DNA from: Aromatoleum sp.
GTDB taxonomy: Bacteria > Pseudomonadota > Gammaproteobacteria > Burkholderiales > Casimicrobiaceae
DNA length: 7,351 nucleotides
Assembly (NCBI GenBank): GCA_010365205.1
Contig: JAAFGU010000141.1
Location: 1-7,351 of the forward strand
Direction: 5' to 3'
Below, in pieces: positions 1-6,691 of the stretch. Each line of letters starts with the position of its first letter. The first letter of the stretch is position 1. A program made the position numbers and the translations under genes. The notes under the pieces were generated by a model. It had not been told where the DNA came from, searched no databases, and worked only from the letters and a program-made list of their open reading frames with translations.

Positions 1-112
1 CGGCGTGCGTCGGGCAACCGGCGATGTGCGCGCGCGTAGCGTCTGCCTCGTCCGCGGGCAGCGCGTCGAGTGCATAGGCGCCGATCAGTTCGCCGGCCTC
101 GTTGCAGTTCAC
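1..112 (-). CDS. Anti-sigma factor, zinc-finger/RskA-like N-terminus (partial)
   Basis: The first 37 codons of a gene that leaves the window on the left. It starts at a GTG (112-110) that shares the bases GTGA with the stop codon of the sigma-factor gene, so the two are almost certainly translationally coupled. The N-terminus (residues 5-20, EAGELIGAYALDALPA) matches the helix seen at the start of RskA-type and ZAS anti-sigma factors, which bind and hold the partner sigma factor. The zinc-site region reads H29-x3-C33-x2-H36: the usual H-x3-C-x2-C pattern, but with His in place of the last Cys. C3 could be another ligand. A transmembrane segment and a periplasmic domain would be expected downstream but lie outside the window. 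The role as anti-sigma rests on position plus this short motif. The zinc-binding status is uncertain. Confidence 0.8.
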   Translation of the reverse strand, partial: MNCNEAGELIGAYALDALPADEADATRAHIAGCPTHA

Positions 113-642
113 TCCAACACCTTCAGCCTCAGATAGTCGCGCATCTTCTCGAGCCCGATCCGCAGCCTGCTCTTCACTGTCCCCAGCGGCACGCCCATGC
201 GTTCCGCGATCTCCACGTGCGTCATCCCCTCGAAATACGCCATCTCGACCGTCCGCCGCTGATCAGCCGGGATGCGCATCACCGCCGCTCGCACCGCTTC
301 CGCATCAGACGCCCCCTCGGCCAGTTCCTCCGGACGTCCGCGCGTCGCGATGAACTCCTCCGGCCCTTCCGGCAGCGCCCGCTCGCTCCGTCCGGCCCGC
401 CGCCGCACCGCGTCGACGGCCTTGTGGTGGACGATCGTCAGCAGCCACGACCGGACCTGCCCGCGGCCCGGATCGAACCGCGCCGCCTGCCGCCAGACCG
501 AAAGAAACGCGTCCTGCACGACGTCCTCGGCCAGCGTCACATCGTTTGTGATGCGGAACGCAAGGCCGTAGGCGATGCCGCTGTACCGGTCATACAGCCC
601 GGCGACCGCATCCTGGTCGCCCTGCTGAATCGCCCGGAGCAA
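109..642 (-). CDS. ECF-family RNA polymerase sigma factor (SigK/ECF19-like)
   Basis: An alternative sigma factor of about 177 aa, the normal ECF size. It directs RNA polymerase to a small regulon and is held inactive by its anti-sigma partner. Region 2 spans residues ~10-75, including the core-binding stretch AEDVVQDAFLSVWRQA (38-53) and the RFDPGRGQVRSWLLTIVHHKAVD segment (56-77) typical of the SigK/ECF19 group. An acidic linker (~90-115) follows. Region 4 spans ~115-172, with the helix-turn-helix MTHVEIAERMGVPLGTVKSR (140-159). The gene overlaps the anti-sigma gene by 4 bases. The start is uncertain. No in-frame ATG exists back to an in-frame stop. TTG at 642 is the first usable codon. A CTG at 690 preceded by GGGAG (697-701, 6-base spacing) would add 16 residues. 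An ATG at 680 is out of frame. The family is clear; the exact start and regulon are not. Confidence 0.93.
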   Translation of the reverse strand: MLRAIQQGDQDAVAGLYDRYSGIAYGLAFRITNDVTLAEDVVQDAFLSVWRQAARFDPGRGQVRSWLLTIVHHKAVDAVRRRAGRSERALPEGPEEFIATRGRPEELAEGASDAEAVRAAVMRIPADQRRTVEMAYFEGMTHVEIAERMGVPLGTVKSRLRIGLEKMRDYLRLKVLE

Positions 643-912
643 GACAGAATCTTCCGCTCCACTGGTAATTCGCGCGCCATTTTCGTCCAGATCAGTCTCC
701 CGCGGTCAATCTTGCGTCGCCGTAACAACTGATTGTACGAGGTGGCCAAGGTGTAGGGATGCGGCGCGAGCACTGATGCGGTGGCAAGCAATCGCGACGA
801 ACAGCGGGCAACTGCTGCCGTCATGCGGTCAAGGAGCCGAGCATCGACCGGCGGCGAGCGTCAATCCGAGCACCAGCGCGGAACGCACGCTCACGCGGCC
901 GCTGGAGCACGA
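643..912. other. Gene-free stretch between transglutaminase 3' end and sigma-factor start
   Basis: No convincing gene on either strand. A minus-strand TACAAT (737-732) resembles a sigma-70 -10 box and could serve the sigma/anti-sigma operon, but I see no good -35 box. A 21-codon minus-strand reading frame (894-829, GTG start) encodes a hydrophobic, signal-peptide-like peptide (LVLGLTLAAG at its core). It may be chance or the remnant of a secreted-protein gene. The plus-strand frames crossing this stretch are antisense shadows with arginine-rich, low-complexity translations. Confidence 0.5.
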
Positions 913-1770
913 TCAGCGGCAGCGATCGCGATCAGGGTCTCGGCGGGCACACGGACGCGGTGGTCGCGCGCGACCCGTGTCGATCGCCGGGGCGTCCGCC
1001 GCTGCGGACAGCGCTGCCAATTCGTCGACCAATGCGGCTTCGGTCTCGGCGGCTCGCTCGTCTTTTGCCAGCCCGTACCAGCCCCACGGGAGCAACTCGA
1101 TGCTCTGCAGCGCGGCGAGGTCTTGAAACACGTCGCCGAACACCTCGACGAGGCCCCACATTTCGGTGCCGGCGACGCCGAAGGTCATCGGATCAGCGGC
1201 GCCGCTCCGGCACATGCGCCACGCGTCGCCGGCGACGAGAAACTGATCGCGCGGCACGTCGAGCGTGTCGAACGGCGGCCGGAAGAATGCTATTTGGTGG
1301 CGATCCATCTGCGCGTCGACGAGCACCCATCGGTCCTCGTTGGCGTTCCAGTACTCGCCCACCCAATGATCGGTGTGCTTGCCCGGCTCGAAGTAGCCGG
1401 CGAACCCGCAGCGGGCGCGAGCGGGAACGCCCTTGTGCCGCATGAACGCGACGAACATCGTCGCGAAGTGGCGGCAGACGCCGGCAACGCGCTTGCTCGG
1501 CGGCCGCGCTTCGTTGACCGCGCGGCCGTCCAGTTGGGTCGCGCACGTAAGCATCGCGACCGTGCTGTGCAACTGCTTCTCGCCCGCGCGCTCGGGTGGC
1601 AGGGTGACCTGATAGGCCTGCGCCATCGCCTCATGGATCAGCAGGCCCTGAACGGCGCGCGAGATCGACGCGACGTCGCCGGGGAGCGCATCGACCTGCG
1701 CTTCAAAGCCCTCGACGCCGGTAAAGATGCCCGGCGCGCTGTAGTAGGCGAGCAGTTCATCGTGTGTCAT
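913..1770 (-). CDS. Transglutaminase-like (Transglut_core) cysteine protease-fold protein
   Basis: A predicted 285-aa protein of the transglutaminase-like superfamily, which in bacteria are mostly papain-fold peptidases or amide hydrolases rather than cross-linking enzymes. The core shows a full Cys-His-Asp triad: C99 in GVCRHFATMFVAFMR, H135 in HTDHWVGEYW and D152 in RWVLVDAQMD. The C-x-H and D-H-x-W contexts are typical of the family. No signal peptide or membrane segment is visible, so it is probably cytoplasmic. The C-terminus (~265-285) is Arg/Pro-rich and likely disordered. I chose ATG 1770 (MTHDELLAYY) because the upstream extension is Arg/Pro-rich and looks non-coding. ATG 1788 or 1815 are alternatives, and none has a good Shine-Dalgarno. 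The gene is divergent from the lipoprotein gene. The substrate is unknown, and nothing nearby names a pathway. Confidence 0.85.
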   Translation of the reverse strand: MTHDELLAYYSAPGIFTGVEGFEAQVDALPGDVASISRAVQGLLIHEAMAQAYQVTLPPERAGEKQLHSTVAMLTCATQLDGRAVNEARPPSKRVAGVCRHFATMFVAFMRHKGVPARARCGFAGYFEPGKHTDHWVGEYWNANEDRWVLVDAQMDRHQIAFFRPPFDTLDVPRDQFLVAGDAWRMCRSGAADPMTFGVAGTEMWGLVEVFGDVFQDLAALQSIELLPWGWYGLAKDERAAETEAALVDELAALSAAADAPAIDTGRARPPRPCARRDPDRDRCR

Positions 1771-1776
1771 GCGGCG

Positions 1777-1806
1777 AGTGTTGAGCATTGGTCGAGCCGG
1801 TGTCAA
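1777..1806 (-). promoter_or_regulatory. Candidate promoter of the transglutaminase-like gene
   Basis: Reading the minus strand, a perfect TTGACA (1806-1801) is followed after 18 bases by AACACT (1782-1777), a weak -10 box. Transcription would begin about at the ATG at 1770, giving a leaderless message, which would fit the missing Shine-Dalgarno. The -35 match is strong and the -10 match poor (3 of 6). It would also lie downstream of the alternative start at 1815, supporting the shorter protein. Low confidence. Confidence 0.25.
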
Positions 1807-1983
1807 TGGGCTCATGACAGGGGATGGCGGGAGTGATCCTGACGGACCGCCCGGCGACCGACGTCCGCGACCGGCGACTACGCGATCAGGCGCCAACGAA
1901 CGACCACCGAGTGGCAAGATAGCGTTTGGATGGCGTCGACGAAGCGTAGGCCGCGCGTAGAGCACTCATACCCGGCGACGGGT

Positions 1984-1989
1984 GATAAT
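1984..1989 (+). promoter_or_regulatory. Candidate -10 box for a leaderless lipoprotein mRNA
   Basis: GATAAT (5 of 6 matches to TATAAT) ends 6 bases before the ATG at 1996, so initiation would fall on or next to the start codon. No strong -35 box sits 17 bases upstream (AGCACT there). Only GGGG lies before the ATG, too close to act as a normal ribosome binding site. Together these suggest leaderless translation, but this is inference from a short match. Confidence 0.35.
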
Positions 1990-1995
1990 CGGGGC

Positions 1996-3267
1996 ATGAT
2001 GCGAACCACTCATCGAATGGGTGCGATGGCCGCCGTCGTCGCGCTCTGCGTCGTCGTTGCCGCGGCGTGCGGCCCATCCTCGCCATTGGCGACACCCGCC
2101 GCGACATCGGCGACGCCGTCACCAACGCAACCCGCGGCGACGGCCAAGGCGAAGGCGATCGACCGAAGGCGGCTTCCGGTACGTCTGGAAATCCCGGGTG
2201 CGCACGACCCACAGGCGACGCCTGCCATAGCTCCCGCGAACATAAACTTCGGCGAATACCTTCACGTGGTCGATCTCGCCACCGGCACCGCCCGGCTCCT
2301 GCGCGACTCGCAGCCGGTGCACAAGCGGCCAGATTACCAACGGCTCGAACTGTCCCCCGACCACGGCTACCTTGCCTATGTCGCTTACGATCACTACGTC
2401 GTCATCATCGAGATTGCGACCGGAGCGGAGCGCGCGTTTCCGCTGCCGCCGTCGCCCCCGGCAAAATACCGGTGCACCCTCGAAAACAAGAGAGTCGCAT
2501 GGGCGCCGGACTCGACGCGCCTCGCGATCGAAGTCGGGACGGACATGCTGATGCTGGACGCCGCATCAGGGGCAACGCGGCAGATGTTCAGGGCCGATCC
2601 GTCGTACGGTGAGGTGTGCGGACTCTCGTGGTCGCCGAACGGTGACTGGATCGTCTTTGACGATGGCAAGGGCCTCGCGCGCATCCGGCCCGACGGGTCA
2701 GGGCAACTCTCAGTCTTGAAGTACGGCGGTCTTTCGAACCTCGCCTGGTCTCCGGACTCAACCACGTTCGTCTTTCTGGCCGCGACGCCCGCGGACTATG
2801 TCCACGCCGCCCCGTTCGTCTCAACGATCGACCTGCAACCCCGCGCGCTTCCGTTTCGGGGCCGAGAGCTCGCCTGGTCCAACGACGGCGACCGGATTGT
2901 GTACCTACACTCCGTCCACGGCGCGGAGTTCAACTGGAAGGACTACATCGAAACGGTCGACGCTGGCGGAATCGATCAGGAGACGTTGCTCACATATCAA
3001 AGCCGCGAACGCGCGCTCGTCGACGCGCCGTTCTGGTCGCCCGACGACGCCTTCATCGCGTACCCGACACGCCAGCTTCGGCCAGACCACGAACACGCCG
3101 ACATTGACATCATCAACACGATCTCAGGGGAGGCGCTGCCCGCCGTCGATGGCCCTGGATCATTCAGGAACGATAAAGGACTGGGCGGGGATTGCCGCGT
3201 CCTCCCGCTCGGATGGATCTCAACGACGAGCCTCGTCACGCTCACCGAGTGCAGCCAAACCGAGTGA
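1996..3267 (+). CDS. Lipoprotein with WD40/TolB-like (PD40) beta-propeller repeats
   Basis: A predicted 423-aa exported protein. Start ATG 1996 (or 1999) is chosen because it places a classic type II signal peptide at the N-terminus: basic n-region, hydrophobic stretch AAVVALCVVVAA, then the lipobox AAA-C25, so C25 would be lipidated and the protein anchored outside the cytoplasmic membrane. A Ser/Thr/Pro/Ala-rich linker (26-55) follows. The rest is a beta-propeller of PD40-type blades, each with an (L/W)xPDxxxxAY/F signature: LSPDHGYLAY (119-128), WAPDSTRLAI (169-178), LSWSPNGDWIVF (210-221), LAWSPDSTTFVF (249-260), LAWSNDGDRIVY (292-303) and FWSPDDAFIAY (347-356). That is six visible repeats. 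Such domains bind proteins or peptidoglycan-associated partners or act as scaffolds. No enzymatic domain (such as an S9 peptidase) is attached. It is divergent from the transglutaminase-like gene and convergent with the M20 gene. The specific function is unknown. Confidence 0.88.
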   Translation: MMRTTHRMGAMAAVVALCVVVAAACGPSSPLATPAATSATPSPTQPAATAKAKAIDRRRLPVRLEIPGAHDPQATPAIAPANINFGEYLHVVDLATGTARLLRDSQPVHKRPDYQRLELSPDHGYLAYVAYDHYVVIIEIATGAERAFPLPPSPPAKYRCTLENKRVAWAPDSTRLAIEVGTDMLMLDAASGATRQMFRADPSYGEVCGLSWSPNGDWIVFDDGKGLARIRPDGSGQLSVLKYGGLSNLAWSPDSTTFVFLAATPADYVHAAPFVSTIDLQPRALPFRGRELAWSNDGDRIVYLHSVHGAEFNWKDYIETVDAGGIDQETLLTYQSRERALVDAPFWSPDDAFIAYPTRQLRPDHEHADIDIINTISGEALPAVDGPGSFRNDKGLGGDCRVLPLGWISTTSLVTLTECSQTE

Positions 3268-3293
3268 CAACCAGCACCGGCGACCGATGACCA

Positions 3294-3321
3294 CTACAAA
3301 CTACAAACGACCAACTACAAA
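3294..3321 (-). repeat. Heptamer tandem array next to the M20 stop codon
   Basis: Four 7-bp units in strict register lie on the plus strand: CTACAAA (3294-3300), CTACAAA (3301-3307), a degenerate CGACCAA (3308-3314) and CTACAAA (3315-3321). Read in the sense of the M20 gene, this is TTTGTAG TTGGTCG TTTGTAG TTTGTAG, beginning three bases after its TAG stop (3327-3325). It fills half of the 57-bp gap between the convergent lipoprotein and M20 genes. No hairpin terminator is visible in this gap. Confidence 0.8.
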
Positions 3322-3324
3322 CTT

Positions 3325-4659
3325 CTACGCCACCAGCCGCCGCACCGTCTCAAACAGGATCTGGCAGCCCAGCTTGAGGTTCTCGACGGTGATCCGCTCG
3401 TTGTGGCCGTGGACGGTCATCGCTTCGTCTTGCTCGAGCAGGTACGGGATGAAGCCGTAGGACGTGATGCCGTGCTTGCGGAAGACGCGCGAGTCGGTGA
3501 ATCCGGCGCTGACGCTCGGCAGGACGAGCGCCTCCTCGACGTGATCGTGTACAGCGTCCTCGATGATGCCGAACAGTTCGGTATCGATCGGCGACGACGG
3601 CGTACTCGACTTGAACACCGTCTCGATGCGCACCTTCGGGTCGCTGATGATGTCGCGAATCTGCTGCGTGAACGCCTCCGGATCCTGGCCCGGCAGCAAG
3701 CGGCAATCGAGCGTCGCCTCCGCGATGCCGGGGATGACGTTGTGCTTCATGCCGGCGCGCGCCGTTGTCGCGCTCACGGTGTTCGTCAGGATCGCGCGCG
3801 CCATCAGGTTCTCGCCCGCGAGCTTCTCCATCGAGGCCTGCGACGGTGCGTCGGCGAGGATGCGGTTGCGATGCAGGCGGTCGAAGTAGTTGCGCAACTC
3901 CGGCACCATCGTGACCGGACGCGACCATTCCTGCACCTTCGCCAGCGCTCGGACAAGCCGGTCGAGCGCGTTGTCGGGATGCGGCACCGAGCCGTGGCCC
4001 GGGCGACCCTCGGCGACCAGCTTCAGCCAGAGCGGACCCTTCTCGCTGATCGAGCAGTTGAACGCCGGCCGGCGCGTTCCAAACACTTCGGCCGAGCCCC
4101 AGCCACCCTCGTTGATCACGTATTCGGCGTCGAGCAGCTCCGGGTGATGGGATTCGATCCAGTCGATGCCCCAGACGCCGCCGGCTTCTTCGTCGGCCAG
4201 CGCCATGTAGACGATGTCGCGCGTGTGCTTGATGCGATGGCGCTTGATGATCAGCATCGCCATCAGCTCCATGATGCCCATCGACTTCATGTCGAGCGCG
4301 CCGCGCCCGTAGATCACGCCATCGACGACGGCGCCGGAGAACGGCTCGAAGTCCCAGTACTGCCGCTCGACCGGCACGACGTCCGTGTGGCTGAGCAGGA
4401 TCAGCGGCTGCTTCGTGCCGTCGCCGGCCATCGTCGCCGTCATGTTCATCCGCTCGGCGCCGTACTCGCGGTCGTCGGACGCGTCGTAGAACGTGATGTC
4501 GTCGATGCCCTCGGCGCGCAACAGTCCCGCCAGCCACTCGCAGGCAGCGGTCTCTCGCCCCGGTGGGTTCGACGTGTCGATGCGGATGAAGTCCGAGAGC
4601 AGGCGCGTCGCCTCCTCAGCGATCGCGTCCCAATCGATCGACGGCGCGTCCGCAGCCAT
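3325..4659 (-). CDS. M20-family zinc metallopeptidase (ArgE/DapE/ACY1/CPG2-type hydrolase)
   Basis: A complete 444-aa protein of the dinuclear zinc M20 family, which cleaves dipeptides, N-acyl amino acids or related amides in the cytoplasm. All metal and catalytic residues are visible: H91 and D93 in LLSHTDVVPV, bridging D123 in YGRGALDMK, catalytic E157 and zinc ligand E158 in ADEEAGG, E184 in INEGG, and H417 in the C-terminal HGHNERI. H222 in GRPGHGSVPH lies in the dimerisation (lid) domain, roughly residues 200-325, and is the residue that usually completes the active site across the dimer. The length fits the ArgE/DapE/CPG2 group. ATG 4659 is well supported by AAGGAG with a 7-base spacer. 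No signal peptide is present. The substrate cannot be read from sequence: the neighbours are not amino-acid biosynthesis genes, so a scavenging or detoxifying role is as likely as argE or dapE. Hence no symbol is given. Confidence 0.95.
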   Translation of the reverse strand: MAADAPSIDWDAIAEEATRLLSDFIRIDTSNPPGRETAACEWLAGLLRAEGIDDITFYDASDDREYGAERMNMTATMAGDGTKQPLILLSHTDVVPVERQYWDFEPFSGAVVDGVIYGRGALDMKSMGIMELMAMLIIKRHRIKHTRDIVYMALADEEAGGVWGIDWIESHHPELLDAEYVINEGGWGSAEVFGTRRPAFNCSISEKGPLWLKLVAEGRPGHGSVPHPDNALDRLVRALAKVQEWSRPVTMVPELRNYFDRLHRNRILADAPSQASMEKLAGENLMARAILTNTVSATTARAGMKHNVIPGIAEATLDCRLLPGQDPEAFTQQIRDIISDPKVRIETVFKSSTPSSPIDTELFGIIEDAVHDHVEEALVLPSVSAGFTDSRVFRKHGITSYGFIPYLLEQDEAMTVHGHNERITVENLKLGCQILFETVRRLVA

Positions 4660-4666
4660 GTCGTTG

Positions 4667-4672
4667 CTCCTT
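4667..4672 (-). promoter_or_regulatory. Ribosome binding site of the M20 gene
   Basis: AAGGAG on the minus strand, 7 bases before ATG 4659. It is the one strong Shine-Dalgarno in the window and fixes the start of this gene. Confidence 0.8.
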
Positions 4673-4695
4673 CGGTGCGAGACCAGCGTGCCGCC

Positions 4696-4724
4696 ATTGT
4701 AGGCGGCGCACTACGCGCGCGAAA
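4696..4724 (-). promoter_or_regulatory. Candidate sigma-70-type promoter of the M20 gene
   Basis: TACAAT (4701-4696; 5 of 6 matches to TATAAT) lies about 37 bases upstream of the M20 start. The hexamer 17 bases further up is TTTCGC (4724-4719), a poor -35 box. Initiation would fall near 4689, leaving a leader of about 30 bases that includes the AAGGAG. The weak -35 fits a promoter needing an activator, and a perfect palindrome lies just upstream. Confidence 0.5.
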
Positions 4725-4737
4725 TGCGGACCGCCGG

Positions 4738-4757
4738 GCGATCGCCGAGGCGATCGC
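4738..4757. promoter_or_regulatory. Perfect 20-bp palindrome, candidate operator
   Basis: Two 9-bp arms (GCGATCGCC and its exact complement) are separated by GA. The palindrome is centred about 59 bases upstream of the predicted M20 transcription start, a usual place for a dimeric activator or repressor. Each arm also contains GCGATCGC or its equivalent, the HIP1 octamer that is over-represented in cyanobacteria. In a GC-rich genome, such GATC-rich palindromes can also arise by chance. No T-run follows, so a terminator is unlikely. Confidence 0.5.
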
Positions 4758-4958
4758 TCTCTCGACGAATGCATCGGGGGTTGGCGAAAACCGAGACCCC
4801 ATGAACGCCGCTTCTCGGCACCGGTCGCTCGGGGACTCGGAGCGTTCGCGAGCGACACCCGGCCGTAGGCGTTCCCCCGTCCGCCGTCGTACGCTCCTCC
4901 GATGCAGCATCCTTCGCCCGTCCGTCCGATCCCGCCTCAGCGTGCCTTCCGCCCGCGC
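4758..4958. other. Divergent intergenic region, left part (no gene seen)
   Basis: This is part of the 503-bp gap between the divergent M20 and MFS genes. No convincing coding frame was found: the frames that stay open have Arg/Ser-rich translations. It holds an 8-bp inverted repeat (GTCGCTCG 4824-4831 with CGAGCGAC 4849-4856, 17-base loop) of unknown role. An ATG at 4902 is in frame with the MFS gene, but the 87-residue extension it gives is low-complexity and crosses the AATCAAA array, so I do not use it. Confidence 0.5.
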
Positions 4959-5098
4959 AATCAAAGCGCAATCAAAGAACAATCAAATTCAATCAATCTC
5001 AATCAAACAAATCCGCCGAAAACGTCGCTGCCAGACTCGAGCGTTCGCCCCCACGCCGCGGATTCCCCGAAAATCAGAAAAATCGAGACTCAATCAAA
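4959..5098 (+). repeat. Helically phased AATCAAA motif array upstream of the MFS gene
   Basis: AATCAAA or a one-mismatch version begins at 4959, 4970, 4981, 4991 (AATCAAT) and 5001, a spacing of 11, 11, 10 and 10 bases, about one helical turn each. A second cluster begins at 5072 (AATCAGA), 5081 (AATCGAG) and 5092 (AATCAAA). The AT-rich units stand out sharply from the GC-rich surroundings. Phased A-runs bend DNA, and repeated sites on one face of the helix are typical of cooperative regulator binding. It lies 65-200 bases upstream of the MFS start. Confidence 0.75.
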
Positions 5099-5162
5099 CG
5101 CGGCTTCTCGGCCGACGGATCAAGAAGGCCATCGAGCGGTTCGCGAGCGCGATCGAGCGCCG

Positions 5163-6683
5163 ATGCGCAGAATGGCGCCCCGCTGGCCGGATCGTTACAA
5201 CGTACGGGTGTCAAGGCTCACGCATCTTCCGTATAAGTACCTGGTCGCGATCGTGTTCATCTTCGGCCTCTTCATGGACCTGATGGACACGACCGTCGTC
5301 AACGTGGCGATCCCGACGCTCAGCCGCGAGTTCCATGCCAGCACGTCTGCGGTCGAGTGGACGGTGACGGGCTATCTGCTCAGCCTGGCCGTCTTCATCC
5401 CGGCGGCGGGCTTCTTCTCGGATCGCTTCGGCACGAAGCGCATCTTCCTGATCGCGATGGCGATCTTCGTCGCCGGGTCGGCGGCATGCGGGCTCGCGCA
5501 ATCGATCCCGCAGTTGGTCGCCTTCCGGTTCGTGCAGGGCATCGGCGGCGGCATGATGACGCCCGTCGGCACCGCCATGCTCTCGCGCGAGTTTCCCGGC
5601 GCAGAACGCGCGAAGGCGTCGGCGATCATCGCCGTGCCGGTCGTGCTGGCGCCGACGCTCGGCCCGGTGATCGGCGGCTACCTCACGGAATACGTCAGCT
5701 GGCGCTGGATCTTCTACATCAACCTGCCCGTCGGCGTCGCCGGCATCCTTTTCGGGTTGAGCGTGCTCGAGGAGCACAAGGAGGCCTACGCGCAGAACCG
5801 GATCGATGTGCTGGGCCTGGTCACGGGCAGCGCCGGCGCGGCGGCGACGCTGTACGCGATCTCGCAGGCGGGTGCCGAAGGGTGGGGCAGCACGTCAGTC
5901 GTCGGCTTCGGGCTCGCGGGGGTCGCGCTGCTCGCCGCATTCACGCTGATCGAGCTGCGGGTACGCTATCCCGTGCTCGACCTGCGGCTCCTGAAGCGCT
6001 GGTTCTTCGCATCGAGCAACCTGATGATGATGCCTGCGTTCGGCGCGTTCGGCGGATTCATCCTCGTGCTCACGCTCTTCCTGCAGGAGCTGCGCGGGTA
6101 CTCGCCACTGCAGGCGGGCCTGATCCAGGGCCCGAGCGCGATCGGCACCGCTATCTCGCTGCCGTTGGCGAGCCGCATCTACGCGAGCGTCGGGCCGCGG
6201 CGCATGTTGCTCGGAGGGTTCGCGCTCGCCGCGCTCTCGCTGCTGCCATTCCTGGCGATCGATGCCGATACGCCGGTGTGGATCATCGTTGTGCTGCTCG
6301 TGATGCGCGGCCTGCCGTTCGCCTTCGCCGTCGTTGCCGCGCAGACGCTGATGTTCGGGCCGATCGAGAGCGAGAAGCAGGGGCCGGCGTCATCGATCTA
6401 CAGCACGCTGCGGCAGATCGCCGCGTCGTTCGGCGTGGCGCTGATCATCACGATCCTGATCGACCGCACGAAGAGCCACGGTGGCGGCGCCGGCGTCACG
6501 ACGGCCGCCGCCCAGCACGCCGCCGTGCTCGGCTACCACGACGCCTTCTTCGCTTGCTTTGCGCTGTTCTTGATCCCGCTCGCCGTCGCCTACTTCATCG
6601 ACGACCGCAAGGCCGCCGAGGCGCTCAGCCGCCGCACCCCGCCACCGATCGAAGCCGCGGAGGTCGTCGCCGGCGGCGGGTGA
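5163..6683 (+). CDS. MFS transporter, DHA2 family (EmrB/QacA-type, 14 TM drug exporter)
   Basis: A predicted 506-aa inner-membrane proton antiporter, probably exporting drugs or other toxic compounds. Family signatures are seen in order: the TM1 motif DTTVVNVAIPTL (42-53), motif A GFFSDRFGTKR (83-93) in the loop after TM2, motif B RFVQGIGGG (122-130), the antiporter motif C GPVIGG (167-172) and the DHA2 hallmark SWRWIFYINLPVG (179-191). Length and hydrophobic pattern fit 14 helices, ending in a short Pro/Glu/Gly-rich tail after TM14 (LFLIPLAVAYFI). The start is uncertain: ATG 5163 gives the length used here. ATG 5172 and GTG 5208 are also in frame, and 5208 has a TACAAC (5196-5201) placed for a leaderless message. 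ATG 4902 is unlikely. The gene stands alone, without a membrane-fusion (EmrA) partner or an adjacent TetR/MarR gene. The substrate is unknown. Confidence 0.93.
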   Translation: MRRMAPRWPDRYNVRVSRLTHLPYKYLVAIVFIFGLFMDLMDTTVVNVAIPTLSREFHASTSAVEWTVTGYLLSLAVFIPAAGFFSDRFGTKRIFLIAMAIFVAGSAACGLAQSIPQLVAFRFVQGIGGGMMTPVGTAMLSREFPGAERAKASAIIAVPVVLAPTLGPVIGGYLTEYVSWRWIFYINLPVGVAGILFGLSVLEEHKEAYAQNRIDVLGLVTGSAGAAATLYAISQAGAEGWGSTSVVGFGLAGVALLAAFTLIELRVRYPVLDLRLLKRWFFASSNLMMMPAFGAFGGFILVLTLFLQELRGYSPLQAGLIQGPSAIGTAISLPLASRIYASVGPRRMLLGGFALAALSLLPFLAIDADTPVWIIVVLLVMRGLPFAFAVVAAQTLMFGPIESEKQGPASSIYSTLRQIAASFGVALIITILIDRTKSHGGGAGVTTAAAQHAAVLGYHDAFFACFALFLIPLAVAYFIDDRKAAEALSRRTPPPIEAAEVVAGGG

Positions 6684-6691
6684 CGTTGGAG

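Noticed and set aside
537..824. 95-codon minus-strand frame starting with ATG upstream of the sigma factor
   Set aside because: It enters the sigma gene in the wrong frame and loses all similarity there; no domain is seen.
781..1836. 351-codon plus-strand frame antisense to the transglutaminase-like gene
   Set aside because: No family features, and the opposite strand carries a clear Cys-His-Asp core.
3294..3321. Short CRISPR-like repeat
   Set aside because: Units of 7 bases in direct tandem with no spacers; no cas genes nearby.
4902..5162. N-terminal extension of the MFS gene from ATG 4902
   Set aside because: The extension is low-complexity (Gln/Asn/Ser/Arg), runs through the phased AATCAAA array, and is far longer than the short N-terminus usual before TM1 in this family.
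3403..5283. 626-codon plus-strand open frame antisense to the M20 gene and running through the divergent gap
   Set aside because: Its translation is Arg/His/Asp-rich with no recognisable domain. It mirrors the M20 gene, whose catalytic motifs are intact on the other strand, and it is open only because of high GC.
4801..5283. Possible basic DNA-binding protein read from ATG 4801
   Set aside because: It is strongly Arg/Ser-rich because of local base composition, has no known fold, overlaps TM1 of the MFS gene and lacks a ribosome binding site.
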